Positions 26,983 to 36,738 of a stretch of 64,000 bases of DNA are shown one piece after another. This DNA is from Streptococcus vestibularis (GTDB taxonomy: Bacteria > Bacillota > Bacilli > Lactobacillales > Streptococcaceae). Where the stretch lies: contig JAABLG010000004.1 of NCBI GenBank assembly GCA_010604095.1, positions 96,058 through 160,057 on the forward strand, in the 5' to 3' direction. The notes below the pieces were generated by a model, which worked only from the letters and a program-made list of their open reading frames with translations, was not told the origin of the DNA and did not search any database. Position 1 is the first letter of the stretch; every line of letters starts with the position of its first letter. A program made the translations under genes and the position numbers.

Positions 26983-29934
26983 ATGAATAATTTAATCTCA
27001 GTGGTTGTGACTTGTTACAATCATGAAAAGTATATTGAGCAGTGTCTGCGAAGTGTTTTTAATCAGACCTATACTAATATCGAATTAATCGTTTTGGATG
27101 ATGGTTCGACGGATAGTTCAACTCAAATTATCCAAGAGGTTTTGAAGGATTCACCTTTTGAGACAACATTTGAAACTCATGAAAACCTTGGGGTGGTAAA
27201 TAATCGAAATTTAGGACTCGAGCTTATTAGAGGTGATTATTTGCTATTTGTAGATAGTGATAACTACCTCGATGCGGATTATGTGGAACAGTTGTATAGT
27301 AAGTTGATGGAAACAAATGCTGACATCGTGTACTGTGATCTTTTTAACCCAGAAAAAGAAGAGTTCTACCTCAAAAGCCGTGAATTTGATTTAACTGCTT
27401 TCCTAAATGCTAGTTTTATTGATAATTGTTCTTTGATTCGTAGAAGTATTATTGGAAATACTCGTTATGATGAGAAGTTAAATCGTAAAAAGCTTGAAGA
27501 TTATGACTTTTTATTGAACTTGATTATTAATAACGGTGCTAAAGCGGTATATCAGCCAAGCACTAAGCTTAATTATCGTGTCTTTGAAACAGGGTCAATT
27601 TCTGGACGTGACTCAGTTCGCTACCATTATGAAATCTATCTTGACATTCTTGAGAAATATCTTGATAAGCTTCCTCATGAAGTTTACAAGGCAGTTTGTG
27701 ATAACCTCATGGTTTTGGAAGAGCGGTTAGATAGCTTGCTTAAACATCACGATGAAGTGACAGACTATGTTAATCGCTTGAAAAAAGAACGCGATCAAAT
27801 TGAACAAAGGAAGGGTGCACAATCTAAGCGATTGAAGGGTGCCCATAAAGAGATAGAGCTTATCCGAGGTTCACTGTCATATCGTTTGGGGAACGCACTA
27901 ATTACACCTATAAAGACAGCAGGAGTAATTGCTAAGAATCCAAAGGCAATTAAAAATTATTTGAGAGCTTTAAAAGTCAAAGTGATACAGCTACGTCGTC
28001 GAATGACACCACTTAAGGTTCGCCAGTTACGACGTCTCAGAAATAGTCAACGCTCTGCCTTGTCCCATAATGGTAAGAAAGCGTTGGTTTATGTTATTTT
28101 TGAGTCTGAAGCTCGTCTTCAAGAATACAAATTACGTTTCTTGCAAGCCTTGGCTCCATTGGTAGATGATGTTATTGTAGTTGTCAATGGACAGCTTCAC
28201 GATGATGATATTAATACCCTTGAGACTTACGGTAGGGTTTTGACTCGTGATAACAAGGGATATGATACTGCGGCCTTTAGAGAAGGAATCTTTGCCTTTG
28301 GTAAAGATAAGCTTAAAGATTATGACCAGCTCCTCTTGGTGAATGATACTAATATTGGTCCGATGAGGGATTTGTCTCAAGTGTTCCAGGAAATGGCTGA
28401 TAAGAAACTAGATTTCTGGGGAATTTCCTTTGGAGAAGAACAAGAGGATGTTACTAAAGAGAATCCTTATGGCTACATTCCTAAGCATCTTCAATCTTAT
28501 TTCCTAGTTATTGAAAAGCTCATGTTAAACGATGATGACTTTTATGAGTACTGGACACATTTGACGGATACAGATTCTCGTGATAAGGCTATTGGTCGAC
28601 ATGAGACACGTTTTACCAAGCATTTTGCTGATTTGGGTTATCGTTTCGATGCGGTCGTGCAAGAATACGAAGATTCTGCCATGTATATCCACCCGCTTAA
28701 GATGCTCAAAGCAGGTAGTCCTTTGGTGAAATATACGGCTCTGAAAAATTATGATGAAGACCAGTTCTTGTGGCAAGGTCTGGATCGTGATTCAGAAGTC
28801 CCTGACTTGTTGGACTTTGTTGCAGAAAAAACTGATTATCCAGTGTCAATTCTGGAAGATATTGTGAATAAATTTAAGGTGGTTCCACGTGATCAATATA
28901 TTCTATTGATTGATGGGGTTGAAAATATTATTCCGCAATGTACCCGTTACCGTGTCTTGAATAAGGCAGAGCAATTACGTAAGCATGGTTTTGCAGTCAA
29001 AGTTGTTAACCTATCTGATTTCCAACTATCGATGGCTCAAAACGCTAGTCACATCATTATCTACCGTTCACCAATCTCACCTGAACTTTTGCGTCTCTGT
29101 CATTTGGCTAAAGAATATGGAAAACCTGTCTTCTTTGATATTGATGATTTAGTCTTTGATACGGTTTATACAGACCAATTGAGTTATACGCAAGGGCTTA
29201 ATTCGGTTGAAAAAGGAAACTATGATGCAGGTGTTCGAAATTACGGTTATATGTTAGAGAACTGTGATGGTGCCATTACTTCAACTAACCAGTTGCAAGA
29301 GGAGTTGAAGAAGTATCAAAGCAAGGTTTTGCTTAATCGTAATCTAGCCTCTGATGAGTTAATCTCTATCAGTAGTCAATTTATTAAGGACTATTCTCAA
29401 GTATCAGACATTGTTAAGATTGGTTATTTCTCTGGTTCAATTAGTCATAATGAGAATTTTGAATTGATTAAACCAGCTATTAAGCAACTGCTTACAAAAT
29501 ATAGTAATGTTCAATTACATATTGTCGGAATTCTTGATATTCCAAAAGATATGAAGCTCTTTGAAAATCAAATTGTCACTCACGATTATGTGGACTGGGA
29601 TAAACTGCCTGCCTTGATTAGCGAGGTTGATATTAACCTGGCACCGCTTGTGGATTCTATCTTTAATCGTGCCAAATCTGAGATTAAGTGGATTGAAGCT
29701 GCTTTGGTAAAAGTGCCAACAGTAGCGAGCAAGATAGGAGCTTTTTCGGATGTGGTTATTGATGGTGAAACAGGTCTGTTAGCTACTGATGATCAGTGGT
29801 TTGACAAGCTAGAGGCTTTAGTTTTATCTTCAGATTTAAGACAAAAGTTAGCTGAATTAGCTTACCGAGAGGTCCTTGGAAATTGTACCTTAAGCAAGAA
29901 AGATGAAATGGTGACTTATTTTGAACAGAATTAA
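26983..29934 (+). CDS. Three-domain glycosyltransferase: GT2, RgpF-like and GT4 in one chain
   Basis: A 983-aa protein. Residues about 1-240 are GT2 (ISVVVTCYNHE, LDDGSTDSS, the DSDN metal site). A charged helical linker (about 246-296) follows. Residues about 365-635 match the rhamnan-synthesis F family (compare NKGYDTAAFREG with NLGFDFAAWRDG of the RgpF here, and LQSYF in both). Residues about 636-983 are GT4-like (FDIDDLVFD, then a C-terminal KSEIKWIEAALVKVPTVASK). The start at 26983 is chosen by a GGA upstream and the GT2 fold; a GTG at 26875 would begin inside the promoter region. It probably builds several linkages of a rhamnose-containing glycan; products unknown. Confidence 0.8.
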   Translation: MNNLISVVVTCYNHEKYIEQCLRSVFNQTYTNIELIVLDDGSTDSSTQIIQEVLKDSPFETTFETHENLGVVNNRNLGLELIRGDYLLFVDSDNYLDADYVEQLYSKLMETNADIVYCDLFNPEKEEFYLKSREFDLTAFLNASFIDNCSLIRRSIIGNTRYDEKLNRKKLEDYDFLLNLIINNGAKAVYQPSTKLNYRVFETGSISGRDSVRYHYEIYLDILEKYLDKLPHEVYKAVCDNLMVLEERLDSLLKHHDEVTDYVNRLKKERDQIEQRKGAQSKRLKGAHKEIELIRGSLSYRLGNALITPIKTAGVIAKNPKAIKNYLRALKVKVIQLRRRMTPLKVRQLRRLRNSQRSALSHNGKKALVYVIFESEARLQEYKLRFLQALAPLVDDVIVVVNGQLHDDDINTLETYGRVLTRDNKGYDTAAFREGIFAFGKDKLKDYDQLLLVNDTNIGPMRDLSQVFQEMADKKLDFWGISFGEEQEDVTKENPYGYIPKHLQSYFLVIEKLMLNDDDFYEYWTHLTDTDSRDKAIGRHETRFTKHFADLGYRFDAVVQEYEDSAMYIHPLKMLKAGSPLVKYTALKNYDEDQFLWQGLDRDSEVPDLLDFVAEKTDYPVSILEDIVNKFKVVPRDQYILLIDGVENIIPQCTRYRVLNKAEQLRKHGFAVKVVNLSDFQLSMAQNASHIIIYRSPISPELLRLCHLAKEYGKPVFFDIDDLVFDTVYTDQLSYTQGLNSVEKGNYDAGVRNYGYMLENCDGAITSTNQLQEELKKYQSKVLLNRNLASDELISISSQFIKDYSQVSDIVKIGYFSGSISHNENFELIKPAIKQLLTKYSNVQLHIVGILDIPKDMKLFENQIVTHDYVDWDKLPALISEVDINLAPLVDSIFNRAKSEIKWIEAALVKVPTVASKIGAFSDVVIDGETGLLATDDQWFDKLEALVLSSDLRQKLAELAYREVLGNCTLSKKDEMVTYFEQN

Positions 29935-31228
29935 ACAGATAAAAGTTGAAAATTTATTTTTCATATTAGCAACGATTTTTATTTTCTCATTTATGTTTGT
30001 GTTTCCGATTAATCGTGTGCCAGATGAGACAAATCATGCACGCATGACATGGGAAACCTTCCATAAACCAACTGAGAAATCTTTTAAGTGGATGAACGAG
30101 ATTCCAAGTAATGATAAGGTTAAACTAGCAGAATATAAACAGATTTTTGCTCAAAAAATTGATATGAGCAAGGAACCTTTTCATTTTGGTGTGAGTTTGA
30201 AATCAATCTCCTTTATTCCACAGTTGATAGGGATGACGATTGGAAGCTGGATTAGTCCTACAGTTGGTATGATCATTTATATGGGCCGTATTTTTAATGC
30301 ATTGGCTTATATTCTAGGAATTTACTTTTTAATACGTTATTTCAAGTATGGAAAGACAGCCCTAATGTTTATATCGCTTTTACCTATTATGGTTCAACAG
30401 GCTTCATCACTTTCTTATGATGTGATGAACTACTTGGAAGTGATGTTGGCTCTTGGTTTTATCACCAATCTTGCCTATTCTAAACGTTTTACCAATCGTA
30501 ATCTTATTCAAGTGATAGGTCTTGCGATTTTACTTTTAGCGACTAAACCAAATAACATTCTAGTGTTGGGATTAATACCATTTGTACCGTTTAAGTTTGA
30601 AGGTGCCCTTTCCTTTCTAAATCGTCCAATGCAAGCAGTCAAGGCCTTTATTTCGAAATTTAAAGGAGTCTTCTATCTTCTCTTTATTGTGGGTGTTGTT
30701 GCGGTTCTTCAATTTTTGATGAAGAATCAGGGTGGTCTTCACCATTATGGAGACGTTTTGCGTAATACACTTTTCAATCCTGAGTTGAATGATAATTTGA
30801 ATGGTATCTTGTCCCTTGGAATGTTTGGCTACCTTGGGAATCTTACCTTGCAAATGCCACTTTGGTTAATTTTCATTGACATTATAGTTTTGACTCTGTT
30901 ATTTCTCTCAAGCAAGAAGGATTTCTTTACCAAAGATTTCGCAAATGCATCATGGATTCTCTTCTTATTAGAGATTTTAGCTGCAATCACAGTGATGTAT
31001 ATCCAGTGGACACCTCTTGTTCTTGGTAAGGGAGCTAATATATCAGTTGGTTCTCAAGGACGTTATTTTACGCCATTTATCATTCTTTTATTACCTCTAG
31101 TAGCTAATATGGCTAATATCGATTTATCTCGACATAGACGATTGAAAATAGCAACAGTGACTTTAGTAGCTAATTTCCTAGTTGCTATGTATTTGATTCT
31201 TTTCCATTACTGGGGGGTATTTGCATAA
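29921..31228 (+). CDS. DUF2142 family membrane protein (GT-C-like)
   Basis: A 435-aa protein with about ten membrane helices and the DUF2142 hallmark PDETNHARM after helix 1 (near residues 33-41), an acidic motif at the position where GT-C enzymes bind the lipid-linked donor. It has a long extracellular loop after helix 1. A TTG start at 29921 overlaps the preceding gene by 14 bases; its ribosome site is weak, so a later start cannot be excluded. Function by family: cell-surface glycan glycosylation, not experimentally defined as far as I know. Confidence 0.78.
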   Translation: MNRIKQIKVENLFFILATIFIFSFMFVFPINRVPDETNHARMTWETFHKPTEKSFKWMNEIPSNDKVKLAEYKQIFAQKIDMSKEPFHFGVSLKSISFIPQLIGMTIGSWISPTVGMIIYMGRIFNALAYILGIYFLIRYFKYGKTALMFISLLPIMVQQASSLSYDVMNYLEVMLALGFITNLAYSKRFTNRNLIQVIGLAILLLATKPNNILVLGLIPFVPFKFEGALSFLNRPMQAVKAFISKFKGVFYLLFIVGVVAVLQFLMKNQGGLHHYGDVLRNTLFNPELNDNLNGILSLGMFGYLGNLTLQMPLWLIFIDIIVLTLLFLSSKKDFFTKDFANASWILFLLEILAAITVMYIQWTPLVLGKGANISVGSQGRYFTPFIILLLPLVANMANIDLSRHRRLKIATVTLVANFLVAMYLILFHYWGVFA

Positions 31229-31231
31229 TTT

Positions 31232-32479
31232 ATGACTAAGACAATTTTATTTATTTCTCCGACAGGGACCCTGGATAATGGTGCTGAAATTTCTATCGTC
31301 AATTTGATGAAATTTCTAGTAGACGAAGGTTATCGTGTCTTGAATGTTTTTCCGGATTATAAAGTGCCATCTCAAGAAGAATATCGAACAGCATTGCAGA
31401 ATGCAGGAATTGAAACCTATGGTCTTACAGCAGTCAAATGGTGGTGGGAAGAAGCACCAGGTGGCTCACCAGGTAATCATTTTATGCGAGTGACCTCCTA
31501 CAATAAGAATATTAAAGATATTCGAAATATTATCGTAGATAACAAGGTAGACCTTGTCATCAGTAATACGGTAAATGTTTTTCAAGGCGCACTTGCTGCG
31601 GCTTTTGAGAATGTCAAACATTTTTGGTTAATCCATGAATTTCCTGAGGGAGAATTTGGTTACTATAAGGAAAAACTGGACTTTATAGATAAATTCTCAG
31701 ATGACATTTTTGCTGTTACGGGCGCTTTAACAGAAGATTTGGAAAAGTATTTTCTTAACAGAAAGATTTATTCCTTTGCCCCATATACTCAAATGGATCC
31801 AAAAGAAGAGATTAAAACAGACTCAAATTTCCATAATCGTATCATTTCAGTTGGTCGTTTGACTCAGAGAAAAAATCAGCTTGAGTTGATTAAGGCCTTT
31901 CAATTACTTAATCTAGAAGGAACTGAGCTTGTATTTTTAGGGGCATGGGATGAGGACTATAAACAAATTTGTGATGATTATATTGCAGAACATCATCTGA
32001 AGTCTATTTCCTTTTTAGGACATGTAGACGATCCTTGGTCTATGATTACTGATAAGGATTTAGCAGTTTTTCCATCTAGTATGGAGACGTTTGGTCTTGT
32101 TTACGTTGAGTCTGTTTTAAATGGCATTCCAACAATTTTATCTGATAATGCAGGACACAGATCTGCCTTTGAATATATGAATGAGCAAGGTCATATGTAC
32201 CATTTGGGTGATTTAAAAGCATTAACAAGAACCATTTCAGATACCCTTGCTCAATTTAATAAAGAGAAACGTGAAGCAGTACAAGCTGTTCCTAGTTTGA
32301 AAGAGAGATACTCTCTTGAGAGTGTTTACGCTAATATTACTGAAAAGCTTGAGGATAATGAATTGCATCATAAAAAAGTCAATAAGTCTGACATAGATTT
32401 TCTAAATACCAAAAAAGCTCTAACAAAGAGTGTCAAATCTGCTATAAAGAAATTATTTCAGCTTAAGAAAATAAATTAA
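31232..32479 (+). CDS. GT4 family glycosyltransferase
   Basis: A 415-aa GT-B fold enzyme. The N-terminal domain begins TILFISPTGTLDNGAEIS. The C-terminal donor-binding domain has SVGRLTQRKNQLELIKAF (near 207-224), then FPSSMETFGLVYVESVLNG with the ExxxxxxxE motif (near 286-300) typical of GT4 retaining enzymes. Nucleotide-sugar donor unknown. It follows the DUF2142 gene by three bases and is the last gene of this operon, ending at a strong terminator. The basic, lysine-rich C-terminal tail (about 385-415) may associate with membrane. Confidence 0.87.
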   Translation: MTKTILFISPTGTLDNGAEISIVNLMKFLVDEGYRVLNVFPDYKVPSQEEYRTALQNAGIETYGLTAVKWWWEEAPGGSPGNHFMRVTSYNKNIKDIRNIIVDNKVDLVISNTVNVFQGALAAAFENVKHFWLIHEFPEGEFGYYKEKLDFIDKFSDDIFAVTGALTEDLEKYFLNRKIYSFAPYTQMDPKEEIKTDSNFHNRIISVGRLTQRKNQLELIKAFQLLNLEGTELVFLGAWDEDYKQICDDYIAEHHLKSISFLGHVDDPWSMITDKDLAVFPSSMETFGLVYVESVLNGIPTILSDNAGHRSAFEYMNEQGHMYHLGDLKALTRTISDTLAQFNKEKREAVQAVPSLKERYSLESVYANITEKLEDNELHHKKVNKSDIDFLNTKKALTKSVKSAIKKLFQLKKIN

Positions 32480-32512
32480 GATAGAATATAGTTTTCCATG
32501 TCTATGGATAGA

Positions 32513-32538
32513 GAGGCCGTTTTTTGACGGCCTTTTTG
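32513..32538 (+). terminator. Terminator of the second accessory operon
   Basis: GGCCGT (32515-32520) pairs with ACGGCC (32527-32532), followed by TTTTTG. Confidence 0.85.
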
Positions 32539-32579
32539 TTTTACTCTTTCTGTTCAGTCATGCAAAATACCTTCCAAAA

Positions 32580-32588
32580 TGGTATAAT
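32580..32588 (+). promoter_or_regulatory. Extended -10 promoter of rgpABCDF
   Basis: TGGTATAAT with TATAAT at 32583-32588, 57 bases before the rgpA start. The backbone genes therefore seem to be transcribed independently of the accessory block. Confidence 0.65.
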
Positions 32589-32645
32589 AAAAGCTACTAT
32601 GTATGATTCTGTGTATTTTAGAGACGTGGCGAATGGAGGTAAACT

Positions 32646-33794
32646 TTGAAGGATATTTTTATCATAGGTAGTCGTGGTTTACCCGCTCAGTACGGTGGCT
32701 TCGAGACATTTGTTGAGAAATTGGTCTCGCATAAGGTATCGCCTAGAATACGTTATCATGTGGCTTGCTTATCGGATGAACGTACAGGCAAGCATTTTGA
32801 TTATAAGGGAACGGATTGTTTTACAGTTAATCCTCCCAAACTAGGTCCTGCGCGTGTTATAGCTTATGATATGATGGCTATCAATTATAGTTTGAAGTTT
32901 ATTAAAAAAGAGGAAATTCAAGAACCGATTTTTTATATTTTAGGGAATACTATAGGTGCCTTCATCGCCTATTTCGCAAAGAAAATTCAGTCTATTGGTG
33001 GAGTTCTTTTAGTCAATCCTGACGGTTTAGAATGGAAGCGTGCTAAGTGGTCTAAACCTGTTCAAAGTTATCTCAAATACTCTGAAAAAGAAATGACAAA
33101 GTATGCAGACCTCATTATTTCTGATAATCGAGGTATTGAGACTTATATTCATGATACCTATCCGTGGTCTAATACAACTTTTATTGCTTATGGAACGGAT
33201 TTATCAAAGACGACCTTGACTGCTGAGGATGCTTCTGTTCGAGATTGGTATCAAAAATGGCAAACTCAAGAAAAAGAATATTATTTGATATTAGGGCGTT
33301 TTGTTCCAGAAAATAACTATGAAACGGCGATTCGAGAGTTTATGAAGTCCTCTACAGAACGTGATCTTGTTATTATCTGTAATCATGAAGGTAATCCTTA
33401 CTTTGATGAACTAAGACAGATAACAGGATTTGATAAAGATAAACGTGTGAAATTTGTGGGAACTGTCTATGATCAGGATTTGCTTAAGTATATCCGAAAC
33501 CAGGCTTTCGCTTATATTCATGGACATGAAGTAGGTGGAACGAATCCAGGTTTATTAGAAGCTCTGGCTCAAACGAATCTCAACCTTATCTTTAACGTAG
33601 ACTTTAACCATCAGGTTGCTCAAGAGACTGCCTTGTATTGGAACAAAGTCGATGGAAATCTGTCGGGTTTGATTGATTCTGTAAATGGTCAAGTATCATT
33701 TGAAGACTTGGGAAATGCTGCTAAAGAAAATATGAAAGAAAATTACACCTGGGAAAAAATCGTGGGTGAATACGAGGAGCTATTTTTATCATGA
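32646..33794 (+). CDS. rgpA: Rhamnosyltransferase RgpA (Cps2T-like, DUF1972/GT4)
   Basis: A 382-aa GT-B enzyme with the DUF1972 N terminus (IIGSRGLPAQYGGFETFVEK) shared by RgpA, GacB and Cps2T. It starts the rhamnan by adding the first L-rhamnose onto lipid-linked GlcNAc; in group A Streptococcus the GacB homologue makes a beta-1,4 linkage. The C-terminal domain has GRFVPENNYETAI and HGHEVGGTNPGLLEAL (near 297-312). TTG start at 32646, seven bases after GGAGG. The stop overlaps rgpB by four bases. Specificity is by homology. Confidence 0.93.
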   Translation: MKDIFIIGSRGLPAQYGGFETFVEKLVSHKVSPRIRYHVACLSDERTGKHFDYKGTDCFTVNPPKLGPARVIAYDMMAINYSLKFIKKEEIQEPIFYILGNTIGAFIAYFAKKIQSIGGVLLVNPDGLEWKRAKWSKPVQSYLKYSEKEMTKYADLIISDNRGIETYIHDTYPWSNTTFIAYGTDLSKTTLTAEDASVRDWYQKWQTQEKEYYLILGRFVPENNYETAIREFMKSSTERDLVIICNHEGNPYFDELRQITGFDKDKRVKFVGTVYDQDLLKYIRNQAFAYIHGHEVGGTNPGLLEALAQTNLNLIFNVDFNHQVAQETALYWNKVDGNLSGLIDSVNGQVSFEDLGNAAKENMKENYTWEKIVGEYEELFLS

Positions 33795-34729
33795 AAGTAA
33801 CTATTCTCATGTCTACTTATAATGGCGAGAACTTTTTAGCAGAGCAAATAGAGAGTATTCAGCAACAGACTTATACTGATTGGACCTTATTAATTCGTGA
33901 TGATGGTTCTAAGGATAAAACGAGAGATATTATCAAACGTTTTTCTTTGGAAGATGACCGCATTGTCTTTATCAATCCAGATCAAACTGAGAATTTAGGC
34001 GTTATAAAGAGTTTCTTTACACTTTTAAAATACCAAGAATCCGACTTTTATTTTTTCTCTGACCAGGATGATATCTGGCTTCCTGAAAAATTATACGTTC
34101 AACTTGATGAAGCTAATCGCTACCCATCTGATAAACCTCTTTTGGTCTATACTGATTTAAAAGTTGTGAATCAGGATTTAGAGGTGCTTCATGAGAGTAT
34201 GATACGTACTCAGTCAGACCATGCTAACACCGAGTTGGTTCAAGAAATGACCGAAAATACTGTTACGGGTGGTGTCGCTATGATTAATCATGCTCTTGCT
34301 GAGTTATGGACTGGTAATGAGGTCTGTGAACTTTTAATGCATGATTGGTACTTAGGCTTGCTCGCTTCAGCATTTGGAAATCTAGTTTATGTTGATCAAC
34401 CGACAGAACTTTACCGTCAGCATGCAGATAATGTTTTGGGTGCTAGAACTCTTCGTAAACGTATGCAAAATTGGATTCGACCTCAGACCTTATTCAATAA
34501 ATACTGGAAGTTGATTAGGGCTAGTCAGAATCAGGCAGAAAATCTTCTTTCTTTGCCACTGGATGCTAAAAAGAAAGAGCTGGTTGAGAACTTTGTGACT
34601 ATAATGGATCAAGGGTTAAGCGAGCGTTATCGTCGTTTGAAAACATATGGTTATCGTAAAAATAGAGCCTTTCACACCTTTGTATTTACGAGTTTGATTT
34701 TGACAAAATTCATGTATAAGGAGGACTAA
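33791..34729 (+). CDS. rgpB: Rhamnosyltransferase RgpB (GT2)
   Basis: Cytoplasmic GT2 enzyme, 312 aa, which together with RgpF extends the alternating alpha-1,2/alpha-1,3 rhamnan from dTDP-rhamnose. It has ILMSTYNGENFLAEQIESIQ (5-24), IRDDGSKDKT (38-47) and the metal site DQDD (near 95-98, SDQDDIWLP). The length matches S. mutans RgpB. The start at 33791 overlaps the rgpA stop (ATGA), and the gene abuts rgpC, so the operon is tightly packed. Confidence 0.93.
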   Translation: MKVTILMSTYNGENFLAEQIESIQQQTYTDWTLLIRDDGSKDKTRDIIKRFSLEDDRIVFINPDQTENLGVIKSFFTLLKYQESDFYFFSDQDDIWLPEKLYVQLDEANRYPSDKPLLVYTDLKVVNQDLEVLHESMIRTQSDHANTELVQEMTENTVTGGVAMINHALAELWTGNEVCELLMHDWYLGLLASAFGNLVYVDQPTELYRQHADNVLGARTLRKRMQNWIRPQTLFNKYWKLIRASQNQAENLLSLPLDAKKKELVENFVTIMDQGLSERYRRLKTYGYRKNRAFHTFVFTSLILTKFMYKED

Positions 34730-35536
34730 ATGGAATTCTTTAGTCAGAAAAATCGAGTTTTACTTAAGGAACTGATTAAAACAGATTTTAAATTACGTTA
34801 TCAGGGTTCTTTTATTGGTTATCTTTGGTCTATTTTGAAACCGTTGATGATGTTTACAATTATGTATCTTGTCTTCGTTCGTTTTTTGAGATTTGATGAC
34901 GGGACACCACACTATGCTGTAGGCTTGCTTCTAGCCATGATTTTTTGGAGTTTCTTTACTGAGGCTACCAATATGGGAATGCTCTCTATTGTTTCACGAG
35001 GTGATCTCTTACGTAAACTAAACTTTCCGAAGCAAACAATTGTTATCTCATCTGTACTAGGAGCTGCAATTAACTTCTTGATTAACCTAGTGGTTGTTTT
35101 TGCATTTGCCTTAATTAATCAGGTTCCGATTGGTATTAATACCTTGGTCATTATTCCTCTTTTCATGGAGGTTCTCTTAATGGCCATGGGAGTTGCTTTT
35201 ATCTTGTCGGCACTCTTTGTTAAATACCGTGATATTGGTCCTGTCTGGGAAGTTGTACTTCAAGCAGGTATGTATGCGAGTCCGATTATCTATTCCATCA
35301 CTTACCTTCTTCAAAGAAACCAGACGTTTGTTGCAAAGGTTATGATGCTGAATCCAATCGCTCAGATTTTACAGGATATGCGTCATTTTATCATTGACCC
35401 AGTTAACCCAAGAGGATGGGATATTATTAACAATAAATTGATTGCTTTTGTTCCTTATGCGATTCCTGTTGTGATTTTTATCATTGGTTTCCTTGTCTTT
35501 AATCGAAATGCTAAACGATTTGCGGAGATTCTATAA
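34730..35536 (+). CDS. rgpC: Rhamnan ABC exporter permease RgpC
   Basis: Membrane component, 268 aa with six helices, of the ABC-2 (Wzm) type. With RgpD it exports the lipid-linked rhamnan across the membrane. The N terminus LKELIKTDFKLRYQGSFIGY and the conserved YASPIIYSI segment (near 182-190) are typical of polysaccharide exporters. The start follows AAGGAGG in the end of rgpB, and the stop overlaps the rgpD start by one base. The presence of this exporter argues that the flippase at 20192 serves another substrate. Confidence 0.94.
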   Translation: MEFFSQKNRVLLKELIKTDFKLRYQGSFIGYLWSILKPLMMFTIMYLVFVRFLRFDDGTPHYAVGLLLAMIFWSFFTEATNMGMLSIVSRGDLLRKLNFPKQTIVISSVLGAAINFLINLVVVFAFALINQVPIGINTLVIIPLFMEVLLMAMGVAFILSALFVKYRDIGPVWEVVLQAGMYASPIIYSITYLLQRNQTFVAKVMMLNPIAQILQDMRHFIIDPVNPRGWDIINNKLIAFVPYAIPVVIFIIGFLVFNRNAKRFAEIL

Positions 35537-36738
35537 TGTCAAATAATATTGCTGTAAAAGTAGATCATGTAAGTAAGTATTTTAAATTGCCAACTGAGGC
35601 GAGCCAGAGTCTAAGAACAACTCTTGTTAATCGCTTTAAAGGGATTAAAGGGTATACTGAGCAACATGTCTTGAAAGATATTTCTTTTGAAGTCGAAAAA
35701 GGTGATTTTTATGGAATTGTTGGACGTAATGGTTCAGGGAAATCAACGCTTCTAAAAATTATTTCTGAGATTTATGTTCCAGAAAAAGGTAAGGTTACCA
35801 TTGATGGTAAGTTGGTATCTTTCATTGAGCTGGGGGTTGGATTTAACCCAGAATTGACTGGCCGTGAGAATGTCTACATGAATGGGGCTATGCTTGGTTT
35901 CTCAACAGAAGAAGTAGACGCCATGTATGATGACATTGTAGATTTCGCTGAACTTCATGACTTCATGAATCAAAAGTTGAAGAACTACTCAAGTGGTATG
36001 CAGGTTCGTCTTGCCTTTTCTGTAGCTATCAAGGCCCAAGGTGATATCCTCATCCTTGATGAAGTGTTGGCCGTGGGTGATGAGGCCTTTCAACGTAAAT
36101 GTAATGATTATTTCATGGAACGTAAGCAATCTGGAAAGACAACTATCTTGGTGACCCATGACATGTCAGCGGTTAAAAAGTACTGTAATAAGGCAGTTCT
36201 GATTGAACATGGTCTAGTCAAAGTTGTTGGTGATCCAGATGAAGTTGCTAACCAATATAGTTTTGATAATGCTGCTGGTCAAAAGGTTTCAAACGACGAC
36301 GTTGTTGTTGAAAATCCTAAAATCACTGATTTACAAGTAAAACTCTTGAATGACAATATTATCAGTCCTGATCAAGATATTTCATTCGAGATTTCTTATG
36401 ATGTGAATGAAGATATTGAGACCTATATTGCCTTTTCAATTACAGATATTGACCGTGGTATCTGGATTTATAATGACAATTCCTTGGACAATAAGACCAG
36501 TGGTTCAGGAAGAAAAACACTCACATATAAATGCAGTTTGGCTCATCTGAATGATATTAAGCTCAAGCTTCAAGTCTCTATAAGAGATAATGATGATCAG
36601 ATGATTGCTTTTGCTGATTCAGCTAATTCACCAGTCATTCTCTTAAATCGAACAGATATTGAAGATGATGATAAGTCAGCAAAAGATTCTGCAACTGGTA
36701 TGGTTCAGAGAAATGGAAAATGGGAGATTAAGGAATAA
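35536..36738 (+). CDS. rgpD: Rhamnan ABC exporter ATPase RgpD
   Basis: ATPase of the Wzt type, 400 aa. The nucleotide-binding domain (about 1-245) has Walker A GRNGSGKST near 62-70, the SSGMQVRLAFSV signature near 153-164 and Walker B LILDEVLAVGD near 171-181. The C-terminal domain (about 265-385) is a beta-rich, Wzt-like domain (TDLQVKLLND, then YIAFSITD) that in related exporters recognises the polymer. Such a domain suggests that a chain end or modification is read before export, but that is inference. It abuts rgpF directly. Confidence 0.94.
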   Translation: MSNNIAVKVDHVSKYFKLPTEASQSLRTTLVNRFKGIKGYTEQHVLKDISFEVEKGDFYGIVGRNGSGKSTLLKIISEIYVPEKGKVTIDGKLVSFIELGVGFNPELTGRENVYMNGAMLGFSTEEVDAMYDDIVDFAELHDFMNQKLKNYSSGMQVRLAFSVAIKAQGDILILDEVLAVGDEAFQRKCNDYFMERKQSGKTTILVTHDMSAVKKYCNKAVLIEHGLVKVVGDPDEVANQYSFDNAAGQKVSNDDVVVENPKITDLQVKLLNDNIISPDQDISFEISYDVNEDIETYIAFSITDIDRGIWIYNDNSLDNKTSGSGRKTLTYKCSLAHLNDIKLKLQVSIRDNDDQMIAFADSANSPVILLNRTDIEDDDKSAKDSATGMVQRNGKWEIKE

